Virus record (IMG/VR): IMGVR_UViG_3300043775_002630
Location: 78,364 to 142,363 of that record
DNA from: a virus
Length of the DNA stretch: 64,000 nt
Reading direction: 5' to 3' (one strand)
Below are positions 34,473 through 43,910 of the stretch, in pieces (the first letter of the stretch is position 1; each line of letters begins with the position of its first letter). The notes below the pieces were generated by a model. The model saw only the letters and a program-made list of their open reading frames with translations, ran no database searches and had not been told where the DNA came from. A program made the translations under genes and the position numbers.

Positions 34473-35776
34473 TATTTAGGACGGCTTAAGCCAAGTCCTG
34501 CTAAGAAATCATCAAAATCATCATCGTCATTGTCATCTGAACCACCATCTTCATTTTCATCGTAACTTTCGTATTCTTCTTTTACTTTGAAGGCAGTGTT
34601 CATCAAATCACGGAATTTATCAGTGGCTTTCTTATTTCTGTCTTTATCCTCTGAAATTACATCTCCAATAAGTCTAAGGAATTCGTCAGCAGGAAGTTTG
34701 TAAAGTTCCATTTGGAACCAGTTTATGATACCTTTATTCTCCTCCTCAAATACTTCATCAGGGAGTGAAAATCTTATCTTTTCAATAACTTGAGGACCAA
34801 TTCTTAATGACCACGCCTCCATAGGAAGTGTATCAGTTTGACCCAAAACTTTTTCTCTCATAACAGGGTCTTGTGGTAATCCATAACGACCTTTAGCTTC
34901 TTCAAGACCTTTTAAAATTTCGTGACAAAGGATTGGGAATAACATACCCCAAGCCGAGATTGTAGTATCAGGTTTTTCTTCACCACCTTCATCTCCACCA
35001 CCATCATCATCACTATTATCTTGTAATTCAACTTTTCCACCAACACCTTGTCCTGTTTGACTCATCATTTCGATAGCTCTTTCATCTGTAAAGTAGTTAA
35101 AGTCATTTACAGACATAATTAACAAATATGCATCGTATAGTTGTGGGTTGATAGCGTTAAGTGCTCTTCTTACAGATGGTTTTTGGAAAATATAGTGACC
35201 TTTTTTAGCCGCCCCTTGAATAACAGCATTGATGATGTTTCTTTTGTGAGTTTCAAGTTCAAGTAATTCTTCATCAGTCATTACATCTGCATCGAAAGAA
35301 GACATTTCTAATTTTTGCTCAATTTCTTCTTCAACCTCATCATCAATTTCTTCGGCCTCCATACGGAAGTTATTCACATTGATTTGTTCACCTAAGTGTA
35401 AATCGAAGTTAAACCAATCCATTGGCATTTCAGACTCCTCAAGACACGCTTGTAGGGCTAAGTTTTTTAACTCATCAATATGTTGTTGTTCTATTCTCCA
35501 AACTTGAGGAACCATTCTAAATGACTCTGCTTGTAACATTTGAAATAAGTTACGTGGAGTTACCAAAGTATCTTTACCTGTAACTGTACGTAATTTATCA
35601 ACAACTTGTTTAAAACGGTTAGTAACGAGTTTTTGAACGTCTTTTTCAGAACGTCTTAATGCAGGATTTTTTGCATATGGACTTTCAGGGTCACCAAGTT
35701 TTCTTTCAAGACTTGGGTCCATTCTTTCAGGGTAATTCCCATAATCAATCTGTTCTTTAATTCTCTTATTTGCCAT
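34472..35776 (-). CDS. Acidic protein of the packaging/head block
   Basis: 434 aa. Two acidic low-complexity stretches, around residues 250-275 (DDDGGGDEGGEEKP) and at the C-terminus (SYDENEDGGSDDNDDDDFDD), separate helical domains such as WRIEQQHIDELKNLALQACL. It overlaps the terminase start and the upstream gene, so it is tightly coupled to packaging genes. No family recognised; a neck, head-completion or small-terminase role remains open. Confidence 0.55.
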   Translation of the reverse strand: MANKRIKEQIDYGNYPERMDPSLERKLGDPESPYAKNPALRRSEKDVQKLVTNRFKQVVDKLRTVTGKDTLVTPRNLFQMLQAESFRMVPQVWRIEQQHIDELKNLALQACLEESEMPMDWFNFDLHLGEQINVNNFRMEAEEIDDEVEEEIEQKLEMSSFDADVMTDEELLELETHKRNIINAVIQGAAKKGHYIFQKPSVRRALNAINPQLYDAYLLIMSVNDFNYFTDERAIEMMSQTGQGVGGKVELQDNSDDDGGGDEGGEEKPDTTISAWGMLFPILCHEILKGLEEAKGRYGLPQDPVMREKVLGQTDTLPMEAWSLRIGPQVIEKIRFSLPDEVFEEENKGIINWFQMELYKLPADEFLRLIGDVISEDKDRNKKATDKFRDLMNTAFKVKEEYESYDENEDGGSDDNDDDDFDDFLAGLGLSRPK

Positions 35777-36563
35777 TTTTCAAAAGTTTCATAATTACTT
35801 GGATAACATCCTCTTTAGCTTTCTCTTTGTCAGATGCTTTAGGTGCAGGATTTTCACCCGGATTAGGGTTTTTTCCTGGGTGAGCAGGTCTTGTTCTTGG
35901 TTTTGTACCAGGTTTAACACCAGGTTTAACATCCGGTTTTGTAGGTGCGGTTGTTGGTTGTTCAGATAACATTTTCATAAAATCTCCTTTTGTCATTTTT
36001 GGTTGTAGATTTCTCTCCACCAAAGATACAATTTCTTTTTCAATTAAAGAAATGTAAGGGTCTTTTCCTTCTTTCAAAGATTGTTTTACATCTTTAACAC
36101 ACCTTTCATACTTGTTCTTTTGTTTTGCACTCCACTCACTTCTTTCAGTTGTTTTAAATTGTTTCCCTAATTGTGATGTACAAATAGCCCAAGCGTTATC
36201 TTTTGTTTTTTTATTTCCTTCAGTCATTTGACTTTCGGTTGGCATTCCGTCGCCATAATCATTATATCCGTCATCGGTAGATGGCCCTACTTGATGTGGG
36301 TCTTGAGTCCTTGCACCTTTTTCAAAATCCATAGGGTCCTCTTCGTCTTCAGTCATTTCAGTTTCAACTTTAACATTGATTCCTTGCGAGGTCATCTTTT
36401 TGATTTCTGTAGGGTCAGTACCCTTTTTAACAACAACAAGTCCCTGTTCAGATAACCCGAATTTTTTAAATAATGTAGTAATTTCAGATTCTTGTAAATT
36501 AAGAACTGTTTTAGGACTAAGTCCCATTTCAATTAACTTGAGAGCTTTTTTATTAGTTTTCAT
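35766..36563 (-). CDS. Hypothetical head-block protein with Pro-rich linker
   Basis: I set the start at the ATG 36563; the TTG at 36587 lies inside the upstream gene. 265 aa. The N-terminus has NLQESEITTLFKKFGLSEQG (L-Q-E site), a middle segment DNAWAICTSQLGK with KYERCVKDVKQSLKEGK resembles a small repeated phage domain, then a KPG/Pro-rich linker (about 210-245) and a helical tail. Likely an internal or accessory head protein; function unknown. Confidence 0.55.
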   Translation of the reverse strand: MKTNKKALKLIEMGLSPKTVLNLQESEITTLFKKFGLSEQGLVVVKKGTDPTEIKKMTSQGINVKVETEMTEDEEDPMDFEKGARTQDPHQVGPSTDDGYNDYGDGMPTESQMTEGNKKTKDNAWAICTSQLGKQFKTTERSEWSAKQKNKYERCVKDVKQSLKEGKDPYISLIEKEIVSLVERNLQPKMTKGDFMKMLSEQPTTAPTKPDVKPGVKPGTKPRTRPAHPGKNPNPGENPAPKASDKEKAKEDVIQVIMKLLKNGK

Positions 36564-36945
36564 AAACAAATTCTTTTTCAAATGCAAGAATTAAATCTTT
36601 TTCATAAAGTTTATCTTTTACTGAAGTCTCTTCTTCACCAAAAGAAAAAACTAATCTTGTATCACCCAAATAATCTACTTCCCAAGCCAATGCAATTACT
36701 CCGTCAACTGAATCGTGCATTGAGAAATAATCTGAGTTTTGGATTAGTTCAAATTTTGTATCAGTACCTTTAAGAACACCTACTTTTTTGATAAACTCTA
36801 AGTTTGGTGGAGAGGGATAACCATTTGCTGGTGAACTATCCCAAGAATCTCCCTCAACGTTTAAAGTATCAGAAAAAATAAACTCGTATAAATTATCACC
36901 TTTATAGTCAGGACCAAGTCCATTCACATAAATTAGATAACTCAT
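36553..36945 (-). CDS. Hypothetical head-block protein (130 aa)
   Basis: Soluble, acidic beta-rich protein, beginning YLIYVNGLGPDYKGDNLYEF. It overlaps its upstream neighbour by 4 nt and its downstream neighbour by 11 nt. The length, charge and context would suit a head-tail connector or completion protein, but I see no diagnostic motif. Confidence 0.55.
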   Translation of the reverse strand: MSYLIYVNGLGPDYKGDNLYEFIFSDTLNVEGDSWDSSPANGYPSPPNLEFIKKVGVLKGTDTKFELIQNSDYFSMHDSVDGVIALAWEVDYLGDTRLVFSFGEEETSVKDKLYEKDLILAFEKEFVYEN

Positions 36946-38132
36946 AACAATAGACCTTCTTCAGATATTCTAACTTGTTTATTTTTATATTCAAACACCA
37001 AGTTATTCTTGTTTGTTTTTCCTATAAAATTATAAAAATTATTTTCTTCTAAAAATTTCTTAGCTGAAAGTTCTTGTTCGATAGTTTCAGACAATCTTTC
37101 GATTTGAGTAACACTTTTTTTGGCGTTAGTCTTAACCTCATTCTTTCTTGACTCATACATCAATTTAGATTGTTTAACTTCAGAGTCAGAAACTTCAAAA
37201 TACTTACTTAAAACTTTGTCAATTTTAGATTCAGACATCGCATTTTCAAATGAATATGATTCTGTAGGTTCTTCAATTTCTACCTCACCTTCCATATCAT
37301 CCCCCATTGCAGGTTCTTCAACATCAATTTCATCTTCCATACCCATATCAGCACCTTCTTCTTCGGCACCCTCAAGTTTGGACATAATGTCTTCCAAGTC
37401 TTCTTCACTTAGTTCTGTTAAATCAACTGCAGATAAAACCATATTGATAACGTATTTGATGTCTTCAGAAGTCATACCTTCAGCGTTATCAAAAGTTCTC
37501 ATTTTTTGAGTTAACTTACCAGTTAATTTTTGGATTGTCTTGAATGTAACCTCCTCGTCGTCAGCAGGCTCTTCAACATCCATCTCAGCGTCAACCTCCA
37601 TTTCATCATCCATTGGTGGTAAATCTTCTCCCGCCATATCATCTGCGGGCATATCATCCATTGGAACATCGTCAGCAGGTGCTGCTGGTAAAGCTGGTTC
37701 AGGAACCATAGGTGGTTCAGCAGGAACTGAAGGAGCTGCCGGTACATCTACCTCAGCCTTTTTAGTTTTGAAAACAAACTTTTTTTGTTCACCAAACAAT
37801 TCAGTACCTTCATCATTACCATTTAAAGTGTTAACTTCTTTGATAACTAAGTTTAGTCTTTTCAAAGCTTGTGAATATGAAGAATAATATTTTCTATTCT
37901 TCATTGGCTCAATATAATCAGACGTAGACTCAGTTAGTCCTTTTTTAATAATATAACCTTGTTTTTCTTTAACAATGTGATAAGTCATTCCATCAACTAA
38001 GTTAATAGAATAATCTTGTGTTGATTCAGTCAAGGTACTGTTAGGAGTATTGTATTTAGCAATCTCCATAATTCTTTTTATTTTATCAGTTCCTTGTAAC
38101 TTTTCACTACCGATAGGTTTTAGTTTTGACAT
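36942..38132 (-). CDS. Acidic head-block protein with Ala/Pro/Asp-rich linker
   Basis: 396 aa. Residues about 130-205 are a Pro/Ala/Asp/Met-rich linker (PAAPADDVPMDDMPADDMAG), followed by a helical acidic part and a basic C-terminal domain (SAKKFLEENNFYNFIGKTNK). The early segment contains RIME, an I-x-E site. Composition recalls the scaffold gene in the same block, so a second core or internal head protein is plausible. Confidence 0.52.
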   Translation of the reverse strand: MSKLKPIGSEKLQGTDKIKRIMEIAKYNTPNSTLTESTQDYSINLVDGMTYHIVKEKQGYIIKKGLTESTSDYIEPMKNRKYYSSYSQALKRLNLVIKEVNTLNGNDEGTELFGEQKKFVFKTKKAEVDVPAAPSVPAEPPMVPEPALPAAPADDVPMDDMPADDMAGEDLPPMDDEMEVDAEMDVEEPADDEEVTFKTIQKLTGKLTQKMRTFDNAEGMTSEDIKYVINMVLSAVDLTELSEEDLEDIMSKLEGAEEEGADMGMEDEIDVEEPAMGDDMEGEVEIEEPTESYSFENAMSESKIDKVLSKYFEVSDSEVKQSKLMYESRKNEVKTNAKKSVTQIERLSETIEQELSAKKFLEENNFYNFIGKTNKNNLVFEYKNKQVRISEEGLLL

Positions 38133-38157
38133 AGTTTTATTTATTTAATTTTCATTT

Positions 38158-39831
38158 TTAGCTGTTAATTCCATCGAATCCTCCGATTCTAATAGCACTT
38201 AAATCTATAACAACACCCTTTTTATTTTGTGGGTTCCAATCAACTGGGTGAGGAGGTTGGTCGGGGAATGGCGGTGACTCCCAAGTACCACCACTAAAGC
38301 TTCCTAAAATATCCGCAGTATACGCATATTGGTCGTTAACATCTAAACCAAAACCAAATGGAGTTGGAGTTGGTGTTGGAGTTGCGGTGTTTGTTGTTGT
38401 TGGTGACGGTGTTACGTCAGCAGTTGTTGATGGTGTGGGTGTGTTACTATTTGTAACAGTTGGTGTAGGTGTGTTAGATGCTGTAATTGATGGTGTTGGT
38501 GTTGGTGTTTTAGTAGGTGTGTTAGTTGGAGTTTTTGTTGGAGTTGGTGTTGAAGTTTGTGCCGGTGTTGTTGATGGTGTATTTGAAGGTGTTACTGTTT
38601 GAGTTGCGGTCTGTGTTGGTGTTTTAGTTGGAGTTGGAGTTGTTGTTGTAGTGTTAGACGGTGTAGGTGTAGGAGTTTTGGTATTTGTTGGTGTAGGTGT
38701 TGGAGTGGCATTTGTTAAACACTCGATACAATTTTGCCAAGGACCTGTTACAACTGTTGCCAAGTTATAAAGACTTGATGATGAACCACCAATAATTGTT
38801 AAACATAATTCACCTGAACCTACAACATTTAGTTTATAAATTTTTCCTGTCGCTAAACTTGAGTCGTTTAATGCTAATGTATACGTACTAGATGACGTAC
38901 ATTCCTGTACAAAATATTTCACTAAAGCTTCAGGACTTTCACTTGGTGTAATTGAAGGTGTAATTGAAGGTGTTGGTGTATTTGTAACCGTAGGAGTATT
39001 TGTTGAAGTTATTGTTGGTGTATTAGTTGGTGTGACCGCTGGTGTTCCTGTCGGTGTATTTGTTGCGGTAGTAGTTGGTGTGTTAGTTGATGTGACAGTC
39101 GGAGTATTAGTTGATGTTATGGTAGGTGTGTTAGTTGGAGTTACTGTTGCAGTATTAGTTGGAGTTACTGTCGCAGTATTAGTTGGAGTTACTGTCGCAG
39201 TATTTGTAGGAGTGTTAGTCTGTGTTGCTGTATTTGTAGGTGTATTAGTTGGGGTTGATGTTGGAGTTGCGGTCGTACCTGTATATGGGTCAGTAGATGT
39301 TGGAGTTGGTGTTGTTGTAGAAGTATTTGTTGGTGTTTGTGTTGGTGTTGCAGTAGGTGTTGGGGTTGGCAAAGGCCCAACTTGTACAGTAATTGAATCT
39401 GCGGTTGGTCCTGAACCCCAAGTCCAAGTATATGAACCAGTATTTATTCCCAAAGTTGCAAAACTTTTATTAGTAAAAGTTGCAATTGTTGGTCCTATTT
39501 CATTTCCAGAAACATATGATTCATCAAGATATAAGGTTGCTGTTCTTGGCGTACAACATTCACCAACACCAAAACTAAGACCACTACCTGACCTATTAAA
39601 TGAATTTGTAAAACTACCAGCACCCATATCATAGTTTTGTAACGCCAAACCAGTCCACGCTCTTACTTGGGTAATACCGGTGCTTAATAAAGAAACCCTG
39701 TCCTCAGATGGGTAAATTGTTGACCCTAAAGTTAAAGTAACACCTGATGTTAATGATGAAGTGTTAGCAGTACCTCCACCAGACATTACAACGTCGGCTC
39801 CAACTTCAAGTATAGTAATTAATATTGACAT
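38158..39831 (-). CDS. Thr/Pro-repeat adhesin-like virion protein
   Basis: 557 aa. Residues 1-155 form a beta-rich domain (MSILITILEVGADVVMSGGG to SYTWTWGSGPTADSITVQVG) homologous to the C-terminal domain of the 59228 fibre. Two TPT/TNTPT repeat regions (about 157-295 and 375-500) flank a small beta domain. The end is a short non-repetitive segment. The repeats are probably extended, rod-like linkers. A head-decoration or fibre protein is likely. TATTTATT (39844-39851) is 12 nt upstream. Confidence 0.68.
   Translation of the reverse strand: MSILITILEVGADVVMSGGGTANTSSLTSGVTLTLGSTIYPSEDRVSLLSTGITQVRAWTGLALQNYDMGAGSFTNSFNRSGSGLSFGVGECCTPRTATLYLDESYVSGNEIGPTIATFTNKSFATLGINTGSYTWTWGSGPTADSITVQVGPLPTPTPTATPTQTPTNTSTTTPTPTSTDPYTGTTATPTSTPTNTPTNTATQTNTPTNTATVTPTNTATVTPTNTATVTPTNTPTITSTNTPTVTSTNTPTTTATNTPTGTPAVTPTNTPTITSTNTPTVTNTPTPSITPSITPSESPEALVKYFVQECTSSSTYTLALNDSSLATGKIYKLNVVGSGELCLTIIGGSSSSLYNLATVVTGPWQNCIECLTNATPTPTPTNTKTPTPTPSNTTTTTPTPTKTPTQTATQTVTPSNTPSTTPAQTSTPTPTKTPTNTPTKTPTPTPSITASNTPTPTVTNSNTPTPSTTADVTPSPTTTNTATPTPTPTPFGFGLDVNDQYAYTADILGSFSGGTWESPPFPDQPPHPVDWNPQNKKGVVIDLSAIRIGGFDGINS
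38350..39375 (-). repeat. Two Thr-Pro codon repeat tracts in the adhesin-like gene
   Basis: Degenerate tandem repeats encoding TPT, TNTPT and TQTPT units, one at about 38350-38705 and one at about 38935-39375, separated by a unique beta-domain segment. The repeat period is a multiple of three, keeping the frame open. Confidence 0.85.
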
Positions 39832-39896
39832 TTAATTTTTCTTAATAAATATACATTTGGGTAGAATAATTTTCTAAATACTTGGACCTGCAATAA

Positions 39897-40649
39897 TTAG
39901 TCGATATTTTTTACTTCAACGGAAAGTTCTTTATCCATTTGATTGTTGATAGTATCATACAATTTTTCAATAAGACCTGACCTTCTTAGATATTTGAAAA
40001 CCAAATTCTCATACGAGTATTCACCTTCTTTCTCCAAACCTGAAGTTCTATATTCTTTCAATTTATCCTTAAGAGCCAAAATTTTAGATTCAGTTTTTTC
40101 AACACCATCCTTTTTAATTTGGAGAATCAAATTTTGAAGTTTCTGTTTCCAAGAAAGAATTTTTGTTTCCAATAAATCTCTATCTATTTTTGAATTTTCT
40201 CTTTCGGGAACATTTAACCATTTATCATCTGAAATTGAATAAACACCTGAAGAATAATGAGCTTCTTTGGCATCTTGGGCGTACAACTCAACCTCGTAAC
40301 CAAAAATTACGATGTCGTGTTTTTCATTAAAAAGTTGTTTTTTAAGGTTAAACAATTCTTTGTGTAAATCTTCTTGTTTTTTGAATTGTGAGAAATCAAT
40401 TACAACGTGTAAATCAAAGTCTGAAAATTTTGACCAGTTATAATTTGCCAACGAACCTGTTAATATAATATCTTCAACTTTAATATCATCACCAAGACTA
40501 TCGATAAAAGCATCCGCAATTTTTAATAAAGCCCTTTTTACTTTTGACTTCATTTTTGCATCTTTAGCTTCCTCAGGATTTTCCCAAACTTTAGGGTTTA
40601 AGGTTTCTCTAAGTGAAAAACTATCAATAATGTCGTTAACTTTCTCCAT
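39897..40649 (-). CDS. Polymerase-beta-type nucleotidyltransferase
   Basis: 250 aa. VEDIILTGSLANYNWSKFSD (about 57-76) continues FDLHVVIDF: this is the GS-x-x-x-x-W-S-x-x-SD-x-D active-site signature of the nucleotidyltransferase superfamily, with a third Asp in VVIDFSQ. It might modify tRNA, protein or a small molecule. The N-terminus contains SLRE (L-x-E). It begins the minus-strand head block, an unusual place for such an enzyme, and could be a packaged effector. TATTTATT is 4 nt before the ATG. Confidence 0.75.
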   Translation of the reverse strand: MEKVNDIIDSFSLRETLNPKVWENPEEAKDAKMKSKVKRALLKIADAFIDSLGDDIKVEDIILTGSLANYNWSKFSDFDLHVVIDFSQFKKQEDLHKELFNLKKQLFNEKHDIVIFGYEVELYAQDAKEAHYSSGVYSISDDKWLNVPERENSKIDRDLLETKILSWKQKLQNLILQIKKDGVEKTESKILALKDKLKEYRTSGLEKEGEYSYENLVFKYLRRSGLIEKLYDTINNQMDKELSVEVKNID

Positions 40650-40666
40650 TATTAATAAATAGATAG

Positions 40667-40912
40667 TTATTCTACTTTCTTATACTTGAATTTTTTTGAT
40701 ATCTCAGAATTGAAGAATTTACCCTGTGATTCGGACATTCTGAATTTTGTGTATGTTGCGTGTGGTACATCTTCATATTCGTATCTCACGCCATTTTTGA
40801 ACTCTGCAATCATTTTTTTGGTTGCAGTATCATATTCTGTTCTTGTAATATTACTTGACTCAATCTCGTTGAGTATTTTTGTTCCGTCTATAATTTCTCT
40901 TTTAATTGCCAT
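40667..40912 (-). CDS. KTSC-domain protein
   Basis: 81 aa. SSNITRTEYDTATKKMIAEF followed by RYEYEDVPHATYTKFRMSES and GKFFNSEISKKFKYKK closely follows the KTSC domain, found alone or in lysyl-tRNA-synthetase-like contexts in bacteria and phages. Function not established. It overlaps the upstream gene by 11 nt. Confidence 0.8.
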   Translation of the reverse strand: MAIKREIIDGTKILNEIESSNITRTEYDTATKKMIAEFKNGVRYEYEDVPHATYTKFRMSESQGKFFNSEISKKFKYKKVE

Positions 40913-41201
40913 CGTTTAAAGGGAATAACTCATTTATCTTCTCCAATCTTTTGTGGATAATTAAATTTAAATCATTTTCTTCCAAATTAAACATATCAGA
41001 CAATTCCTTCTTTAACATATGTAAATAATAATTAAACTCATCGTGAGCTTTAAATAATTCTACGGTCATATTCGAAACCTTAGCCGCGGTTTCCTCTGTA
41101 TAACCAAGTCTTTTTAATTCTTTTCTAATTCTAATATAGGCATCAAAAAGTGATGAATAGTTAAAAGAACCATCAAGATATTTGTTCACTATCTTTTCCA
41201 T
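40902..41201 (-). CDS. Hypothetical helical protein (99 aa)
   Basis: Mostly helical with balanced charges (AYIRIRKELKRLGYTEETAA). It starts downstream of the terminator at 41214-41243, with TATTTATC within the intervening 12 nt, so it is probably the first gene of the KTSC unit. Not recognised. Confidence 0.55.
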   Translation of the reverse strand: MEKIVNKYLDGSFNYSSLFDAYIRIRKELKRLGYTEETAAKVSNMTVELFKAHDEFNYYLHMLKKELSDMFNLEENDLNLIIHKRLEKINELFPLNDGN

Positions 41202-41213
41202 ATAAGATAAATA

Positions 41214-41243
41214 TAAAAAACCCCCAACTTAGTCGGGGGTCTT
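41214..41243 (-). terminator. Intrinsic terminator after UVR-domain gene
   Basis: Read on the minus strand: an ACCCCC/GGGGGT stem (41220-41225 with 41235-41240), 9-nt loop, then six T residues. It ends the UVR-domain transcript. Confidence 0.85.
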
Positions 41244-41247
41244 CAAA

Positions 41248-41694
41248 TTATTCATAGTTTCTCAACTCGTTTCGTATCTCAATCGCTGATTCAAAATCTT
41301 GTGTTTCGATTGCCGATTTCAATTTAGACTGTAGTTCTTCTACCTTGTCTTTATTCTCTTCAATTGATTTAATCATATCACGAAGTTTAATTGCCAATAA
41401 GAAATCTTCAGTCTCAACCGCTCTTTCGAGTTCTGCTTTTAGTCTTTCAACTTTATTCTCAGATTGTTTTGGTTTTCTCAATTTAGATTTAAGACCATCT
41501 TTGTCACTTCCAAAGTAGGACTTATAAATTACGGTTGATTTCCAAGTACCATCTGGTGATGTGTAACTTTCACTGGTCCATTCACCTTCTTCATCTTTAC
41601 CCGTTTTAAAATCTTTTTTAAAGTCTTTAAAAGGGTCTCCACCGAACATTGATTCAAACATTTCGTTTAGGTCGTCAAAATTAAATCTTCTCAT
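41248..41694 (-). CDS. UVR-motif protein, possible ClpC adaptor
   Basis: 148 aa. The C-terminal half carries two tandem UVR motifs, LKAELERAVETEDFLLAIKL and LKSAIETQDFESAIEIRNEL, of the type in UvrB/UvrC, ClpC and the ClpC adaptor McsA. The N-terminal half is acidic with a FKDFKKDFKTGKDEEGEW stretch and no zinc fingers, unlike McsA. It is divergent from the ClpC-like gene at 41868, which itself contains a UVR motif, suggesting a functional pair. Confidence 0.72.
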   Translation of the reverse strand: MRRFNFDDLNEMFESMFGGDPFKDFKKDFKTGKDEEGEWTSESYTSPDGTWKSTVIYKSYFGSDKDGLKSKLRKPKQSENKVERLKAELERAVETEDFLLAIKLRDMIKSIEENKDKVEELQSKLKSAIETQDFESAIEIRNELRNYE

Positions 41695-41818
41695 AGTATT
41701 TTTTTTATTAAATATAAATGTTTATTTTTGTAGAGACAATAGTCAATTTGAATGCCAAATGGAAATATATGACATTTTGTCAGTATCACAAAAAACTTAA
41801 CTGACAATTTTTCAGTTG

Positions 41819-41850
41819 TTTGGATTTGTATGAAAATTGTTATACCTTTG
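41819..41850 (+). promoter_or_regulatory. Bacteroidota-type promoter for clpC-like gene
   Basis: TTTG (41819-41822), exactly 20 nt, then TACCTTTG (41843-41850), a full match to the TTTG / TAnnTTTG consensus. The expected transcript starts about 4 nt later, giving a leader of about 14 nt. Confidence 0.85.
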
Positions 41851-41867
41851 TAAAAAAATAGAAAACT

Positions 41868-43868
41868 ATGAATGGATTAATGGATGATGACGAAAAACCT
41901 CTAAGCCAACGTAAATCTTCTGATTCTTCAACACCTGTGTTGGACAATTTCAGTAGAGACCTTATTAAGTTAGCTGAAGATGGTAAACTTGACCCTGTTG
42001 TTGGTCGTGAACAAGAGATTCTACGAATTGCACAAGTTTTATCACGTAGGAAGAAAAACAACCCAATTATCTTGGGGGAACCTGGTTGTGGTAAAACCGC
42101 GATTGTCGAAGGATTGGCAATGTTGATTCACAAAGGTGAGTGTCCAAAGAATTTGTTGGATAAACGAATTGTTACTTTGGATTTGACATCTGTGGTTGCA
42201 GGAACCAAGTATCGTGGTCAGTTTGAAGAACGACTAAAGGTTATCTTGGAAGAACTTCAAAACAACCCGAATATCATCGTGTTCATTGATGAGATTCATA
42301 CGTTGATTGGTTCAGGTAACTCATCAGGTTCTCTTGATGGTTCCAACATCTTTAAACCAGCTCTTGCTCGTGGAGAACTCCAATGTATCGGAGCGACTAC
42401 TTTGGATGAGTATCGTAAGTCGTTTGAGAAAGATGGGGCGTTGGAACGTCGTTTTCAAAAAATTATGGTTGACGCATCAACACCTGCAGAAACTGTAATT
42501 ATCCTTAACAATGTCAAGGATAAGTATGAGTCTTACCATAAGGTAACCTATTCAGATGAGGTAATTGAATTGTGTGTAAAGTTGGCTGACCGTTACATCA
42601 CAGACCGTCAATTCCCTGACAAAGCCTTTGATATTCTGGATGAGGTTGGGGCTCGTGCTCAAACTGAGGTTAAAATACCTGAAGCAATTGAGGACCTGAA
42701 ACGTAAAGCGGCTGAAATCAAACAACAAAAACTTGATGTTGTAAAACGTCAAAACTTTGAACAAGCAGCCGAATTACGTGACAAGGAACGTAAAATCTTG
42801 GCAAAACTTGAATCTGAAAAGAAAAAGTTTGAAGAGGAGTCATCAACCAATCGTACCTCGATTACTGTTGATAATGTTTATGATGTGGTTTCGTCTATGA
42901 CAAAAATTCCTGTAAACAAAATGACAATCGATGACACTAACGCACTTATCAATATGGATAGTGTTATTAAGTCTAAGGTAATCGGTCAGGATGAGGCGGT
43001 AGAAAAGATTGTTAAATCAATCCGTAGAAACCGAATTGGTATCAAAGACCCTAATCGTCCAATTGGTTCATTTATTTTCTTGGGTTCTACTGGTGTTGGT
43101 AAAACTCACTTGGCTAAACAAATCGCCAAAGAAATGTTTGGTTCAGAAGATTCGATGATTCGTGTGGATATGTCCGAGTATCAAGAAAAACACACGGTAT
43201 CTCGATTGGTCGGAGCACCTCCAGGATACGTTGGTTATGATGAAGGTGGTATGTTGACAGAACAAGTCAAAAACAAACCATACTCAGTAATCCTATTTGA
43301 TGAGGTTGAAAAGGCTCACCGAGACATCTTCTCAATCCTACTTCAAATCCTTGATGATGGTCACGTTACTGATTCATTGGGTCGTAAGATTAACTTCAAG
43401 AATACCTTGATTATTATGACCACAAACTTGGGTGTTAAAAAATTGTCTGATTTTGGTTCAGGTATTGGTTTCTCATCAAACAAATACTCAAACGAAGAAG
43501 CCAAAAAACAGATGTTGATGAAAGAACTCAAAACTTTCTTCTCACCTGAGTTTTTGAACCGTGTAGATGACACCATCGTGTTCCAAACTTTATCGAAAGA
43601 AAATATCGATAAAATCACCAAACTTGAATTGGATAAATTGGTGACTCGTTTGACTGATATGAATTATCAAATTACATATAGTCCTTCGTTGATTGAATTT
43701 ATCTCAAAAGTTGGGTTTGATGAAATATATGGAGCACGTCCTATCAAAAGGGCTATTCAAGATAAGGTCGAAGATTTTATCTCTGAGATGGTCCTGACAG
43801 GTAAAATCAAGGAAGGTAAAAAAATCAATCTTACCGTCCAAGATGAGACAGTAAAAATTGGTAAGTAA
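41868..43868 (+). CDS. clpC: ClpC-like AAA+ unfoldase without N-terminal domain
   Basis: 666 aa, both AAA+ modules. D1: Walker A GEPGCGKT (70-77), Walker [15 protein letters not shown]2: GSTGVGKT (about 405-412), Walker [12 protein letters not shown], and the [13 protein letters not shown] pore loop. A linker at about 280-315 ([20 protein letters not shown]) is a UVR motif as in ClpC. The Clp N-terminal double repeat is absent (bacterial ClpC about 820-850 aa). An LGF/IGF-like loop, GIGFSSNKY in D2, may allow docking to host ClpP. It could redirect host proteolysis. Confidence 0.9.
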   Translation: MNGLMDDDEKPLSQRKSSDSSTPVLDNFSRDLIKLAEDGKLDPVVGREQEILRIAQVLSRRKKNNPIILGEPGCGKTAIVEGLAMLIHKGECPKNLLDKRIVTLDLTSVVAGTKYRGQFEERLKVILEELQNNPNIIVFIDEIHTLIGSGNSSGSLDGSNIFKPALARGELQCIGATTLDEYRKSFEKDGALERRFQKIMVDASTPAETVIILNNVKDKYESYHKVTYSDEVIELCVKLADRYITDRQFPDKAFDILDEVGARAQTEVKIPEAIEDLKRKAAEIKQQKLDVVKRQNFEQAAELRDKERKILAKLESEKKKFEEESSTNRTSITVDNVYDVVSSMTKIPVNKMTIDDTNALINMDSVIKSKVIGQDEAVEKIVKSIRRNRIGIKDPNRPIGSFIFLGSTGVGKTHLAKQIAKEMFGSEDSMIRVDMSEYQEKHTVSRLVGAPPGYVGYDEGGMLTEQVKNKPYSVILFDEVEKAHRDIFSILLQILDDGHVTDSLGRKINFKNTLIIMTTNLGVKKLSDFGSGIGFSSNKYSNEEAKKQMLMKELKTFFSPEFLNRVDDTIVFQTLSKENIDKITKLELDKLVTRLTDMNYQITYSPSLIEFISKVGFDEIYGARPIKRAIQDKVEDFISEMVLTGKIKEGKKINLTVQDETVKIGK

Positions 43869-43869
43869 C

Positions 43870-43897
43870 AAAAGGGGGGATGAAAGTCCTCCCTTTT
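43870..43897 (+). terminator. Intrinsic terminator after clpC-like gene
   Basis: Eleven-bp stem AAAAGGGGGGA / TCCTCCCTTTT with one G-U pair, loop TGAAAG, followed by TTTATA-rich sequence. Confidence 0.83.
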
Positions 43898-43898
43898 A

Positions 43899-43906
43899 TA
43901 TTTATA
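43899..43906 (+). promoter_or_regulatory. TATTTATA upstream motif
   Basis: TATTTATA 4 nt before the ATG at 43911, immediately after the clpC terminator. The gene must have its own transcription start in or beyond this short gap. Confidence 0.5.
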
Positions 43907-43910
43907 TTAT

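Noticed and set aside
39032-39634. Long plus-strand open frame antisense to the Thr-Pro adhesin gene
   Set aside because: It is a Val/Gly repeat created by reading the Thr-Pro repeat backwards; the same happens at 38387-38602 and 61120-61383. The minus-strand frame has domains on both sides of the repeats.
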